Assembly: GCA_964428475.1 (NCBI GenBank)
Contig: CAYRYO010000004.1
Coordinates: 1-64,000 of the forward strand
Direction of reading: 5' to 3'
Length of the DNA: 64,000 nucleotides
DNA from: JARICQ01 sp964428475
Lineage (GTDB): Bacteria > Bacillota > Clostridia > Tissierellales > Tissierellaceae
The number at the start of each line of letters is the position of its first letter. The first letter of the stretch is position 1. The position numbers and the translations under genes were made by a program. Under the pieces are notes generated by a model. That model did no database searches. It saw only the letters and a list, made by a program, of their open reading frames with translations, and was not told the DNA's origin. Below are positions 44,918-54,746 of this stretch, piece after piece.

Positions 44918-46162
44918 GTGAAGGTAAGAAAGTTAGCAGAAGATACACATTTATTATCCGTTAACTTAGAAAATGTCCTATTTGAAGGACTTTGGGAGAT
45001 TCCCAATGGCGTGAGTTTAAATTCATATATAGTTAAGGGAGAAAAAGCAGCTATAATAGACGGAGTAGGAGATTGGGATGGATATCCAGAATCACTATAC
45101 TCTCTTCTAGATGAACTCAATATAGATCCAAAATCTATAGAATATCTTGTAATAAATCACATGGAACCAGATCATTCTGGTTGGATAAAGGACTTTAAAA
45201 ATACAAATTTAAATGTAAAGTTTGTATGTGGGAAAAAATCAGCAGATTTATTGGAAGCCTTTTTCGACCTAAAAGATGACGTAATAATTGTGAAGGATGG
45301 AGACATATTAGACCTTGGAAATGGTCATAAATTAGAATTTTATGAGATACCAAATGTTCACTGGCCTGATACTATAGCTACATTTGATACTAAGACAGGT
45401 ACACTTTTCTCATGTGATGCGTTTGGATCTTTTGGCAAATTAGATGATAAGCATTTTGATAATGAATTAAATGAAAGAGAGATAAGTTTTTACGAAAAAG
45501 AAGCAGTTAGATACTATTCTAATATAGTAGCTGCCTATTCTATACCTGTTAAGAAGGCTATTGATAAGTGTAGTGGTTTGGATATTAAAATAATTGCACC
45601 TGGACATGGGATTGTGTGGCGAGAGAACCCAGGAAAAATAATAGAAGATTATAAGCGGTATTCGGATTATCAGAAAGGGCCAGCTAAAGAAGAAATAACT
45701 ATTATATGGGGCTCTATGTATGGAATGACTGAAAAGGCTGTAAATCACATAAAGGAAGTTTTGGATAAGGAAGATATAAAAGTAAATATTCATAGAGTAC
45801 CTCAGACTTCGTGGGGGACTGTACTTGCATCTGCTTGGAATTCAACTGGGCTTGTTCTTGCAATGCCTACTTATGAATATAAGATGTTTCCACCAATGGC
45901 AGCAGTACTCGAAGAACTAGGAAAGAAAAAGGTCCATGGTAGGAAGGTATTTAGAATGGGATCTTATGGATGGAGTGGTGGGGCTCAAAAAGAACTTGAT
46001 TTTATAGTAGATAAATGCTGTACACAGTGGGATTTTTTAGAGCCTGTAGAGTTTAAGGGAAAAGCAAGAGACGAAGATTTAAATTTGATAGAACAAAGAG
46101 CTGTGGAACTTGTAAAAAAGGTAAAAGAAACTGTGGGTTTAAAGAATTTAACAATTTCATAA
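44918..46162 (+). CDS. flavodiiron protein (A-type flavoprotein, FprA-like)
   Basis: Reduces O2 to water or NO to N2O, protecting an anaerobe. 414 residues: N-terminal metallo-beta-lactamase-like di-iron domain with HMEPDHSG, VHWPDT, SCDAFGSFG and APGHGIVW ligands, then a C-terminal flavodoxin domain (IIWGSMYGMTEKAV FMN loop, about from residue 250). No rubredoxin fusion. GTG start after GGAGGAG. Terminator behind. Confidence 0.94.
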   Translation: MKVRKLAEDTHLLSVNLENVLFEGLWEIPNGVSLNSYIVKGEKAAIIDGVGDWDGYPESLYSLLDELNIDPKSIEYLVINHMEPDHSGWIKDFKNTNLNVKFVCGKKSADLLEAFFDLKDDVIIVKDGDILDLGNGHKLEFYEIPNVHWPDTIATFDTKTGTLFSCDAFGSFGKLDDKHFDNELNEREISFYEKEAVRYYSNIVAAYSIPVKKAIDKCSGLDIKIIAPGHGIVWRENPGKIIEDYKRYSDYQKGPAKEEITIIWGSMYGMTEKAVNHIKEVLDKEDIKVNIHRVPQTSWGTVLASAWNSTGLVLAMPTYEYKMFPPMAAVLEELGKKKVHGRKVFRMGSYGWSGGAQKELDFIVDKCCTQWDFLEPVEFKGKARDEDLNLIEQRAVELVKKVKETVGLKNLTIS

Positions 46163-46173
46163 AATAAGATTTT

Positions 46174-46223
46174 AAATAAAAAGTGACATTATTCATTGAA
46201 TGAATGATGTCATGTTTTTATTT
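46174..46223 (+). terminator. terminator after the flavodiiron gene
   Basis: Long imperfect stem from AAATAAAAAGTGACAT to ATGTCATGTTTTTATTT around ATTCATTGAATGAAT. Confidence 0.75.
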
Positions 46224-46270
46224 AAATATGATATACTAATAGTAGATTTAATATTAGTAAGGGTGATTAA

Positions 46271-48139
46271 ATGATAGATTTAAAAGGCAAAGTAGCAAAG
46301 GTCCCTGATCAGCCTGGGGTTTATATAATGAAGGATAAAAATGAAGAAATTATATATGTAGGAAAGGGTAAATCCTTAATAAAAAGAGTAAGGCAATATT
46401 TTCAATCAACAGAAAACAAACATCCAAAAGTAGTTGCAATGGTGAGGCAAATTGACGACTTTGAGTATATAATAGTTGACAATGAAGTTGAAGCGCTCAT
46501 ACTTGAGGCTAATCTCATAAAAAAGTATAGGCCAAAATATAATATACTATTAAAAGATGACAAACAATATCCATATATAAAGGTAACATTAAATGAAAAA
46601 TACCCAAGGGTAATAAAAACTAGAAAAGTCTTAAAAGATGGGGCAAAATACTTTGGACCATATCCAAATGTATATGCAGTAAATGATACCATAGATATAA
46701 TCAGAGAGGTCTATACACTTAGAGAATGCAATAGAAATCTTGGAAAAGGCTTTAAAAAGGAGAGACCATGTCTAAACTATTATATAGGCAAATGCCTTGG
46801 GCCTTGTCAGGGTAATGTAGATGAAGAAATATACATGGAAATGGTAAAAGAAATAATTATGTTTTTATCAGGGAAAAAAGAAGAACTTATGCTTTTAATA
46901 GAAGATAAAATGAAAAGAGCATCAGTAGATTTGGATTTTGAAGAGGCTGCAAAATACAGAGATAAATTAAATAGCTTGAACGAACTTCAGGAAAAGCAAA
47001 CTATTACTACAGCAAATGGAGTAGATAAAGATGTAATAGGTATTGCAAGGGGAATTGAAGAGGCATGTATTCAGGTGTTTTTTATTAGAGATGGAAAGAT
47101 CATGGGGAGGGAACATTTTATAGTAGAAGATGCTTTTGAGGAAGACAGGAAAGAAATAATTAGTTCATTTGTAAAACAGTTTTATATGGGGGCTAGTTAT
47201 ATACCTAAGGAGATAATTATAGAAGATGAGATAGAAGATTTAGAAACTATAGCGACATGGTTAAGTGACAAGAAAAGTGCAAAGGTTAATATTCATTCCC
47301 CGCAAAGAGGAGATAAGAAAAAATTGGTAGAAATGGTTAAGAAAAATGCTTTAGACATGTTAGATAAACATGGAGACAAATTTATTAAAAAGTCTAAAGA
47401 AAATCAAAAAGCATTGGATCAATTAAAGAGAGCGATGGGAATAGAAACAGAGCTAAATAGAATAGAAGCATTTGATATATCTAATATCAGCGGTGTAGAA
47501 TCAGTAGGTTCTATGGTGGTATTTGAGAGAGGGGAAAAGAAAAGTTCTGATTATAGAAGATTTAAAATAAGAAGTAGAACTACTCCGGATGATTATGGCA
47601 GTATGGAAGAAGTACTAGAGCGGAGATTTAGTCGGGGATTAGAGGAAAAAGAGATAATGAAGCAAAACAAAATAGAAGTGAAAGGATTTTCTAGTTTTCC
47701 AGATCTTATAATGATGGATGGGGGTAAGGGACAGGTAAATGTAGCTCTTAGGGTATTATACGACCTAGGCATAGATATTCCTGTTTGTGGATTAGTAAAG
47801 GATGATTTCCATAGAACTAGGGGTATTATATACGAGAATAGAGAAATAAATCTTGATGAATCGAGTCTTGGCTTTAAGCTTATATACAGGATACAGGAAG
47901 AGGCTCATAGATTTGCGATATCATATCATAGATCACTTAGAAGTAAAAAGATGTTTAAATCAGAGTTAGATGATATTAAGGGAATAGGAGAAAAACGCAA
48001 GCTAGCACTTTTAAAACACTTTGGTAGTATAGAAAAAATTAAAGAAGCTAAGATAGATGAATTGATAGGTGTAAAGGGTATGAATAAGTTAGTAGTAGAA
48101 GAGTTATATAATCATTTTCATAAGGAGGTTAAATCGTGA
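46271..48139 (+). CDS. uvrC: excinuclease ABC subunit C
   Basis: Dual-incision nuclease of nucleotide excision repair, recruited by UvrB. 622 residues, standard. N-terminal GIY-YIG domain (PGVYIMKDKNEEIIYVGKGKSL), Cys region (RECNRNLGKG, CLNYYIGKCLGPC), UVR motif (DFEEAAKYRDKLNSL), RNase H-like endonuclease domain (EAFDISNISGVESVGSMVVFE, DLIMMDGGKGQVN) and C-terminal helix-hairpin-helix (IKGIGEKRKLALLKHFGS). ATG 46271. Overlaps the PspC gene by 4 bases. Confidence 0.97.
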   Translation: MIDLKGKVAKVPDQPGVYIMKDKNEEIIYVGKGKSLIKRVRQYFQSTENKHPKVVAMVRQIDDFEYIIVDNEVEALILEANLIKKYRPKYNILLKDDKQYPYIKVTLNEKYPRVIKTRKVLKDGAKYFGPYPNVYAVNDTIDIIREVYTLRECNRNLGKGFKKERPCLNYYIGKCLGPCQGNVDEEIYMEMVKEIIMFLSGKKEELMLLIEDKMKRASVDLDFEEAAKYRDKLNSLNELQEKQTITTANGVDKDVIGIARGIEEACIQVFFIRDGKIMGREHFIVEDAFEEDRKEIISSFVKQFYMGASYIPKEIIIEDEIEDLETIATWLSDKKSAKVNIHSPQRGDKKKLVEMVKKNALDMLDKHGDKFIKKSKENQKALDQLKRAMGIETELNRIEAFDISNISGVESVGSMVVFERGEKKSSDYRRFKIRSRTTPDDYGSMEEVLERRFSRGLEEKEIMKQNKIEVKGFSSFPDLIMMDGGKGQVNVALRVLYDLGIDIPVCGLVKDDFHRTRGIIYENREINLDESSLGFKLIYRIQEEAHRFAISYHRSLRSKKMFKSELDDIKGIGEKRKLALLKHFGSIEKIKEAKIDELIGVKGMNKLVVEELYNHFHKEVKS

Positions 48140-48327
48140 AAAAGTTATATTTATCAGAAACAGATAAAAAATTATGTGGGGTTTGTGGAGGGATTGCTGA
48201 ATATTTTAATATTGATTCAACGCTAGTAAGGCTTTTGTGGGTATTTTTATCAATATTTACTGCTGGTTTCCCGGGGATACTTGCATATATTATAGCTTGT
48301 ATGGTAATACCTAAACCGATGTATTAG
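48136..48327 (+). CDS. PspC domain protein
   Basis: 63 residues: KKLYLSETDKKLCGVCGGIAEYFNIDSTLVRLLWV is the PspC domain, with one or two hydrophobic helices (FLSIFTAGFPGILAYIIACMVIP). Small membrane protein, possibly envelope-stress related as in phage-shock systems; no other psp gene here. GTG start overlapping the uvrC stop, AGGAGG upstream. Confidence 0.9.
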   Translation: MKKLYLSETDKKLCGVCGGIAEYFNIDSTLVRLLWVFLSIFTAGFPGILAYIIACMVIPKPMY

Positions 48328-48387
48328 GGTTTTAATTATTTAAAATAAAATACTAAAGATAATTGATTTTATTTCCATTAAGATTGA

Positions 48388-48416
48388 TTGACTTTAATAT
48401 AAATATCTCATATACT
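48388..48416 (+). promoter_or_regulatory. predicted promoter of the PFOR gene
   Basis: TTGACT (48388-48393), 17-base spacer, TATACT (48411-48416), a near-consensus sigma-A promoter about 110 bases before the start codon. Confidence 0.75.
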
Positions 48417-48527
48417 AGTGATAAGTGTTAAAGTAGTAACGAAGTATTTGCTTTGTAGTTACAAGTGTAGATTTACTGACAACTTTATTTTTTAGTATGA
48501 TGTTGTAAATTAAAAGGAGGTTGACTA

Positions 48528-51500
48528 ATGGGTAAAATTATGAAAACTATGGATGGTAATACAGCTGCATCACATGTTGCATATGCATTTACAGATGTAG
48601 CTGCTATCTATCCTATAACACCATCATCATCAATGGCAGAATTGGTAGACGAATGGTCTGCTAATAAAAGAAAAAACATATTTAATCAAGAAGTATTAGT
48701 AAGTGAATTACAATCAGAAGGTGGAGCTTCAGGAGCAGTACACGGTTCATTGTCTGCAGGAGCACTTACTACTACATTCACAGCGTCTCAGGGATTATTA
48801 CTTATGGTTCCAAATATGTATAAAATAGCAGGAGAACTTCTTCCAGGAGTATTCCACGTATCAGCTAGAGCAATAGCTGGACATGCATTAAGTATATTTG
48901 GAGATCACCAAGATGTTATGGCAACTAGACAAACTGGATTTGCACTTCTTGCATCAGGATCCGTTCAAGAGGTAATGGACTTAGCAGGAGTTGCACATCT
49001 TTCAGCTATAAAAGGAAAAGTTCCTTTTGTACATTTCTTTGATGGATTTAGAACAAGTCATGAAATTCAAAAAGTAGAAGTAATGGAATACAGTGACTTG
49101 GAAAAATTAGTTGACTATGAAGCATTGAATGATTTTAGAGCTAGAGCATTAAACCCAGCAAACCCATATACTAAGGGTACAGCTCAAAATCCAGATATTT
49201 ACTTCCAAGCTACAGAAGCGGCAAATCCTTATTATGAAAACATAGTTGGCATAGTAGCTGATTATATGAAGGAAATAAGCAAAGTAACAGGAAGAGATTA
49301 TAAACCTTTTAATTATTATGGAGATCCACAGGCAGAAAGAGTTATAGTTGCTATGGGATCTGTAACTGAAACTATAGAAGAAACAATAGATTATTTAATG
49401 GAACAAGGCGAAAAGGTAGGGGTAGTTAAAGTACATCTATATAGACCTTTCTCAACTGATCACTTCTTTGAAGTATTACCTAGTACAGTTAAGAAGATTG
49501 CAGTTCTAGATAGAACAAAAGAAAAAGGTGCAGTAGCAGAGCCATTACATTTAGATATTAAAAACATATTCTATGATAGAGATGAAAGACCAGTAATAGT
49601 TGGTGGAAGATATGGACTTGGTTCAAAAGACACTACTCCATCACAGATAAAAACAGTATTTGACAACTTAGATGCAGATAAACCAAAAGATAGATTTACA
49701 TTAGGAATAAATGATGATGTAACGAATCTATCATTAGAAATAAAAGAAACAATCAAAACTGAACCTAAAGACACTATTAAATGCAAGTTCTGGGGATTCG
49801 GATCTGACGGAACAGTTGGAGCAAATAAGAGTGCTATAAAGATAATAGGTGATGATACTGATATGTATGCTCAAGGATATTTTGCATATGACAGTAAGAA
49901 ATCAGGTGGAGTTACTATTTCTCACTTGAGATTTGGTAAGGAGAGAATAAAGTCAACTTATTTAATAACAGATGCAGATTTTGTATCATGTTCAAAACAA
50001 TCCTATGTATATCAATATGAACTATTAAAAGGATTAAAAGATGGTGGAACATTCCTTCTAAACTGTACTTGGGATGATGAAGAACTTGAAGCAAACCTTC
50101 CAAATAGTATGAAAAAATATATTGCACAACACAATATCAACTTCTATACTATAAATGCTACTAAACTTGCTGTAGATATTGGACTAGGTGGAAGAATAAA
50201 CATGATAATGCAGTCAGCATTCTTTAAATTATCAGGAGTACTTCCAATAGATGAAGCAGTATCACATCTTAAGAAGTCAATAGTAGATGCTTATGGTAAT
50301 AAAGGTGAAGATATAGTTAATATGAACTACCAAGCAGTAGATAAAGGAATAAATAACTTAAATAAAGTTGAAATAAAAGATTCTTGGAAAAACGCAATAG
50401 AAGAGAAAGTTGAAGAAGATGGAGATAGACCAGATTTTATTAAAAATGTATTAGATCCAATGGTTAGACAAGAGGGAGACGATCTTCCAGTATCTACATT
50501 TGTTGGTAGAGAAGATGGATCATTCCCACATGGAACTTCTGCATATGAAAAACGTGGTATAGCAGTAGAGGTACCTCATTGGATAAAAGAAAATTGTATT
50601 CAGTGTAATCAATGTGCACTTGTTTGTCCACATGCAGTTATTAGACCTATACTAGTAACTGATGAAGAAAATAAAAATGCACCAGAAACATTTGAAATGA
50701 TTAAAGCTACAGGAAAAGGTCTTGAAGATTTAGAATTTAGAATACAAATAAGTGCTCTAGACTGTACTGGTTGCGGAAACTGTGCAGATGTTTGCCCAGC
50801 TAAAGAAAAAGCACTTGTAATGACTCCATTTGAAGAAGAATATGAAGTTCAATCTAAAAACTGGGAATTTGCAATGACGGTAGAACCTAAGACTGACAAG
50901 ATGGATAAATTCAGTATTAAGGGAAGTCAATTCCAAGAACCATTACTAGAGTTCTCAGGAGCATGTGCAGGTTGTGGAGAGACTCCATATGCAAAACTTG
51001 TAACTCAATTATTTGGTGATAGAATGATGATAGCAAATGCTACAGGTTGTTCATCTATCTGGGGTGGATCAGCTCCATCTATGCCATACTGCAAGAACAA
51101 AGATGGAAATGGACCTTCATGGGCAAATTCACTATTTGAAGACAACGCAGAGTATGGATTTGGAATGCATATAGCAGTTAAGCAGATGAGACAAAAACTA
51201 GAGGAGTTAATGAAAGAGTTTGTTGACTTAAATGCTGATGAAGAATTAGTAGGATACTTTAATGACTGGTTAGCAGGTAAAGATGATGCTGATGCTTCTA
51301 AAGCAGCGACAGGTATGATTTTACCAAGGCTTAGCAAAGATGTAAAAGACGCAAGAGCAAAAGAAATCTTATCTGAAATTGAAGAACTTAAGGATTTCTT
51401 AATCAAGAGATCTATGTGGATATTTGGTGGAGATGGATGGGCTTATGACATCGGATTTGGTGGACTTGACCATGTACTTGCATCAGGTGAAAATGTAAAT

Positions 51501-52052
51501 GTATTGGTATTTGATACAGAAGTTTATTCAAATACTGGTGGACAGTCATCTAAAGCAACGCCTACTGCAGCAGTAGCTAAATTTGCAGCTTCTGGTAAAA
51601 GGGTAACTAAGAAAAACTTAGGTCTAATGATGACATCTTATGGATATGTATATGTAGCTCAAGTAGCTATGGGAGCAAATATGAATCAGCTTACAAAGGC
51701 ATTAAAAGAAGCAGAATCATATGATGGTCCATCAATAGTGATAGCTTACGCTCCATGTATTAACCATGGTATAAGAGCTGGAATGGGTGTAAGTATAAAA
51801 CAAGAGAAGCTAGCTGTAGATACAGGTTACTGGCATCTATACAGATTTGACCCAAGACTTAAAGATGAAGGTAAAAATCCATTTGTACTTGATTCAAAAG
51901 AGCCAAAAGAACCATTTATGGACTTCATTAATTCTGAGGTTAGATATACTTCACTAAGAAAAACTTTCCCAGAAATAGCAGATGAACTATTCGCAGAAGC
52001 AGAAAAAGATGCAAAAGCTAAATATGAGCAATACAAAAAATTAGCAGAATAA
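48528..52052 (+). CDS. nifJ: pyruvate:ferredoxin (flavodoxin) oxidoreductase
   Basis: Oxidises pyruvate to acetyl-CoA and CO2, reducing ferredoxin; the central energy step of clostridial fermentation. 1174 residues, single-chain form. Domain I has YPITPSSSMAE and DHQDVMATRQTGFALL; domain V the two ferredoxin-type clusters CIQCNQCALVCPH and CTGCGNCADVCPAK; domain VI the extra cluster Cys (CAGCGETPY) and the TPP site GDGWAYDIGFGG with EVYSNTGGQSSKATPT. AAGGAGG ribosome binding site. Monocistronic, with a strong promoter and its own terminator. Confidence 0.97.
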   Translation: MGKIMKTMDGNTAASHVAYAFTDVAAIYPITPSSSMAELVDEWSANKRKNIFNQEVLVSELQSEGGASGAVHGSLSAGALTTTFTASQGLLLMVPNMYKIAGELLPGVFHVSARAIAGHALSIFGDHQDVMATRQTGFALLASGSVQEVMDLAGVAHLSAIKGKVPFVHFFDGFRTSHEIQKVEVMEYSDLEKLVDYEALNDFRARALNPANPYTKGTAQNPDIYFQATEAANPYYENIVGIVADYMKEISKVTGRDYKPFNYYGDPQAERVIVAMGSVTETIEETIDYLMEQGEKVGVVKVHLYRPFSTDHFFEVLPSTVKKIAVLDRTKEKGAVAEPLHLDIKNIFYDRDERPVIVGGRYGLGSKDTTPSQIKTVFDNLDADKPKDRFTLGINDDVTNLSLEIKETIKTEPKDTIKCKFWGFGSDGTVGANKSAIKIIGDDTDMYAQGYFAYDSKKSGGVTISHLRFGKERIKSTYLITDADFVSCSKQSYVYQYELLKGLKDGGTFLLNCTWDDEELEANLPNSMKKYIAQHNINFYTINATKLAVDIGLGGRINMIMQSAFFKLSGVLPIDEAVSHLKKSIVDAYGNKGEDIVNMNYQAVDKGINNLNKVEIKDSWKNAIEEKVEEDGDRPDFIKNVLDPMVRQEGDDLPVSTFVGREDGSFPHGTSAYEKRGIAVEVPHWIKENCIQCNQCALVCPHAVIRPILVTDEENKNAPETFEMIKATGKGLEDLEFRIQISALDCTGCGNCADVCPAKEKALVMTPFEEEYEVQSKNWEFAMTVEPKTDKMDKFSIKGSQFQEPLLEFSGACAGCGETPYAKLVTQLFGDRMMIANATGCSSIWGGSAPSMPYCKNKDGNGPSWANSLFEDNAEYGFGMHIAVKQMRQKLEELMKEFVDLNADEELVGYFNDWLAGKDDADASKAATGMILPRLSKDVKDARAKEILSEIEELKDFLIKRSMWIFGGDGWAYDIGFGGLDHVLASGENVNVLVFDTEVYSNTGGQSSKATPTAAVAKFAASGKRVTKKNLGLMMTSYGYVYVAQVAMGANMNQLTKALKEAESYDGPSIVIAYAPCINHGIRAGMGVSIKQEKLAVDTGYWHLYRFDPRLKDEGKNPFVLDSKEPKEPFMDFINSEVRYTSLRKTFPEIADELFAEAEKDAKAKYEQYKKLAE

Positions 52053-52069
52053 TATAATATAAAGATAAA

Positions 52070-52102
52070 AGGGGTTATCGTGACGACGATAACCCCTTCT
52101 TT
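52070..52102 (+). terminator. terminator after the PFOR gene
   Basis: 12-bp perfect stem AGGGGTTATCGT (52070-52081) and ACGATAACCCCT (52086-52097), loop GACG, then TCTTT. Confidence 0.9.
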
Positions 52103-52193
52103 AAATACATATAATTTTAAATTTTAAATATATTAGTATAAACAATTTAAATTTGATATAATATAATGAGGATGACGAAGGGGTGAACTTTAT

Positions 52194-53105
52194 TTGGAAA
52201 TAAATGAATTAAAAGATTTATTAAAAGACAAGTCTTTTGGACAAATACTATATAATGAAGAGATGAAAAATCACACGACTTTTAAAATAGGTGGACCTGT
52301 TGATGCAATGATAATACCTACAAATGAAGAAGAAATAATAGATGCTGTAAGATTTTTAAGAGAAAACAATATAGATTTTACAATAATGGGAAATGGAAGC
52401 AATATTTTAGTTAAAGATGGAGGAATAAGAGGAGTAGTAGTTAAAATAGGAGAGGGTTTTAACCATATAAGGGTGGATGCCAACAAGATATACTGTGAAG
52501 CTGGTGCACTTCTTTCAAATATAAGCAGAGTAGCTTTAAAAAACAGCCTTAAAAACTTTGAATTTGCAGCAGGGATTCCAGGTACTATTGGAGGCGGGAT
52601 GGTCATGAATGCTGGGGCATATGGTGGAGAGATGAAGGATATTGTATTAAAGGTAAGGGCAATTGATAAATATAATAAAGTATATGAATATACAAATGAG
52701 GATATGAACTTTAGATATAGAAATAGCAGAGTGTGGGATGAGGGCCTTATTGTACTAGGTGTAGAATTAGGCTTAGAAAAAGGGGAATATAAAAAAATAA
52801 AGGCGAATATAGATGATTTAACTCATAGGAGAACTTCAAAGCAACCACTCGAATACCCTAGTGGTGGAAGCACATTCAAGAGGCCAGAGGGACATTATGC
52901 AGGAAAGTTAATAGACGATGCAGGTCTTAGAGGGCTTAGATATAATGGTGCTATGGTGTCTGACAAACACTGCGGATTTGTAGTCAATATAGAAGATGCC
53001 AGATGCAGTGATGTGATTCATTTAATTGATGTAGTTAAAAAGGTAGTAATGGATAAGTTTGGTGTAGAGCTTGAACGCGAGATAAAATTAATAGGAGAGG
53101 ATTAG
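52194..53105 (+). CDS. murB: UDP-N-acetylenolpyruvoylglucosamine reductase
   Basis: NADPH/FAD enzyme making UDP-N-acetylmuramate for peptidoglycan. 303 residues, the shorter type common in Firmicutes. MKNHTTFKIGGPVDAM at the N-terminus, GNGSNILVKDGGIRGVV FAD loop, AGIPGTIGGGMVMNAGAYGGE, and PSGGSTFKRPEGHYAGKLID with the catalytic Ser. Start is TTG 52194 behind AGGGGTGA. A TATAAT at 52157-52162 may be the -10. Followed directly by the PHP gene. Confidence 0.95.
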   Translation: MEINELKDLLKDKSFGQILYNEEMKNHTTFKIGGPVDAMIIPTNEEEIIDAVRFLRENNIDFTIMGNGSNILVKDGGIRGVVVKIGEGFNHIRVDANKIYCEAGALLSNISRVALKNSLKNFEFAAGIPGTIGGGMVMNAGAYGGEMKDIVLKVRAIDKYNKVYEYTNEDMNFRYRNSRVWDEGLIVLGVELGLEKGEYKKIKANIDDLTHRRTSKQPLEYPSGGSTFKRPEGHYAGKLIDDAGLRGLRYNGAMVSDKHCGFVVNIEDARCSDVIHLIDVVKKVVMDKFGVELEREIKLIGED

Positions 53106-53873
53106 ATGATAAAGCTGCTTGGGGATTACCATACCCATACTGTTTATAGCAGTGGATTTAAAAAGGTAGGTACTCATGCAACAGGTACAATAAGACGCAA
53201 TGCAGAAGTAGCACTTGCAAAGGGATTAAAAGAAATAGTGATATCGGATCATGGTCCTGGGCATTATCTTTATGGTGTAAAACAGACAAATATCCCTATT
53301 ATGAGAGAGGAAGTAGATAGATTAAATGAAGAGTTCCAGCCACAAGGGCTTAAGATACTTCTAGGGCTAGAGTCAAATATAATAGGAATGGATGGAAGAT
53401 TAGATGTAGATGATGTAATTTTAAAACAAATCGACTTTCTAATAATGGGATATCACTATGGTGCTATGCCAAGTAGAATAGTGGATGGACTTTGCCTATA
53501 TGTGCTTAATCCACTTAGCAAGATGTTTAAATTGGGAAAGAAGAGAATAATAGAATTAAATACAAAAGCATATATAAAAGCACTTGAAAAGTATCCAATA
53601 GATATGCTTTCTCATCCTGGTTCAAAAGCAGGAGTAAATATAGTAGAAGTTGCAAAAGCTGCTCACAAAACTGGAACAGCACTAGAGATAAGTGCAAAGC
53701 ATAGTCAGCTTTCAGTTGAAAGTATTAAATTGCTTTTAAACAAAGATGTAATATACCTAGTAAATAGTGATGCTCATCATCCAGAAGATATAGGCAATGT
53801 AGAGAATGCAATAGATAAGGCAAAACAAGCAAATTTGCCACTAAACAGAATAAAAAATATAGAAAAAATATAG
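53106..53873 (+). CDS. PHP domain phosphoesterase (YcdX-like)
   Basis: 255 residues. GDYHTHTVYSSG metal motif at the N-terminus, ISDHGPGHY, MGYHYGAM, LSHPGS and NSDAHHPEDIG: the complete PHP metal-binding set. Phosphatase or nuclease of unknown substrate; histidinol phosphatase is unlikely since no his genes are nearby. ATG 53106 is one base after the murB stop; rapZ follows at once, so it belongs to the murB-PHP-rapZ-yvcK unit. Confidence 0.87.
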   Translation: MIKLLGDYHTHTVYSSGFKKVGTHATGTIRRNAEVALAKGLKEIVISDHGPGHYLYGVKQTNIPIMREEVDRLNEEFQPQGLKILLGLESNIIGMDGRLDVDDVILKQIDFLIMGYHYGAMPSRIVDGLCLYVLNPLSKMFKLGKKRIIELNTKAYIKALEKYPIDMLSHPGSKAGVNIVEVAKAAHKTGTALEISAKHSQLSVESIKLLLNKDVIYLVNSDAHHPEDIGNVENAIDKAKQANLPLNRIKNIEKI

Positions 53874-53883
53874 AGGTGTGAAA

Positions 53884-54744
53884 ATGGAGTTTTTAGTAAT
53901 TACGGGAATGTCTGGAGCAGGAAAATCTCAAGCTATGAATGTTTTAGAAGATATGGGATATTATTGTATGGACAATCTCCCACCAGCATTACTTACAAAT
54001 TTTGCAGAGCTTTGTTTGGAATCAAAGGAAGATATTGATAAAGTAGCTGTTGTAGTTGACATTCGTTCAGGGGAGTTTTTTGATCATTTATTTAAAGGAC
54101 TTCAGGGTTTAAATGATATGGGTATAAATCATAAAATATTTTTCTTGGATGCAAAAGAAGAAATACTAGTAAAGAGGTTTAAGGAACTTAGAAGACCACA
54201 TCCTTTGAATCCAGAGGGAAGTATTATTGAAGGAATAGGACAAGAAACAAAGATGTTATATGATATAAAGAGAAGGGCAGATCATATAATTGATACATCT
54301 AATTTGACACTGGGGATGTTAAAAGAACAAATATCTCAAATATTATTAGCTGGGGAAGATTCTAGGACTATACCTGTATCGGTTATATCGTTTGGATTTA
54401 AAAATGGTACATTGCTTGATGGGGATATTATACTTGATGTTAGATTTATTCCAAACCCATATTATATACCAGAACTTAAGGAGTATAATGGATCAGATAA
54501 ACCGGTTAAAGACTATGTACTTAAATGGCCACAGACAAATATATTTATAAAGAAGACAGTAGATATTTTAGAGTTTTTAATTCCTCACTATACAGTTGAA
54601 GGTAAAACTCAACTTATAGTAGGTATAGGATGTACTGGTGGCAAACATAGATCAGTTGCAATATCAGATGAAATTGTTAATATATTAAATAAGAATGGAC
54701 ATAGAGCATCGGTGGAGCATAGAGATACAAAGATAGGGGATTAG
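53884..54744 (+). CDS. rapZ: RapZ/YvcJ family nucleotide-binding protein
   Basis: P-loop protein; in enterobacteria an RNase adapter for small RNA control of GlmS, in Bacillus (YvcJ) linked to competence. About 286 residues: Walker A TGMSGAGKS at residues 6-14, VVDIRSGE Walker B region, and the C-terminal domain with GCTGGKHRSVAISDEI. ATG 53884 gives MEFLVITGMSGAGKS; GTG 53878 lies within the AGAGGTG ribosome binding site. Followed after 2 bp by yvcK. Confidence 0.94.
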   Translation: MEFLVITGMSGAGKSQAMNVLEDMGYYCMDNLPPALLTNFAELCLESKEDIDKVAVVVDIRSGEFFDHLFKGLQGLNDMGINHKIFFLDAKEEILVKRFKELRRPHPLNPEGSIIEGIGQETKMLYDIKRRADHIIDTSNLTLGMLKEQISQILLAGEDSRTIPVSVISFGFKNGTLLDGDIILDVRFIPNPYYIPELKEYNGSDKPVKDYVLKWPQTNIFIKKTVDILEFLIPHYTVEGKTQLIVGIGCTGGKHRSVAISDEIVNILNKNGHRASVEHRDTKIGD

Positions 54745-54746
54745 TT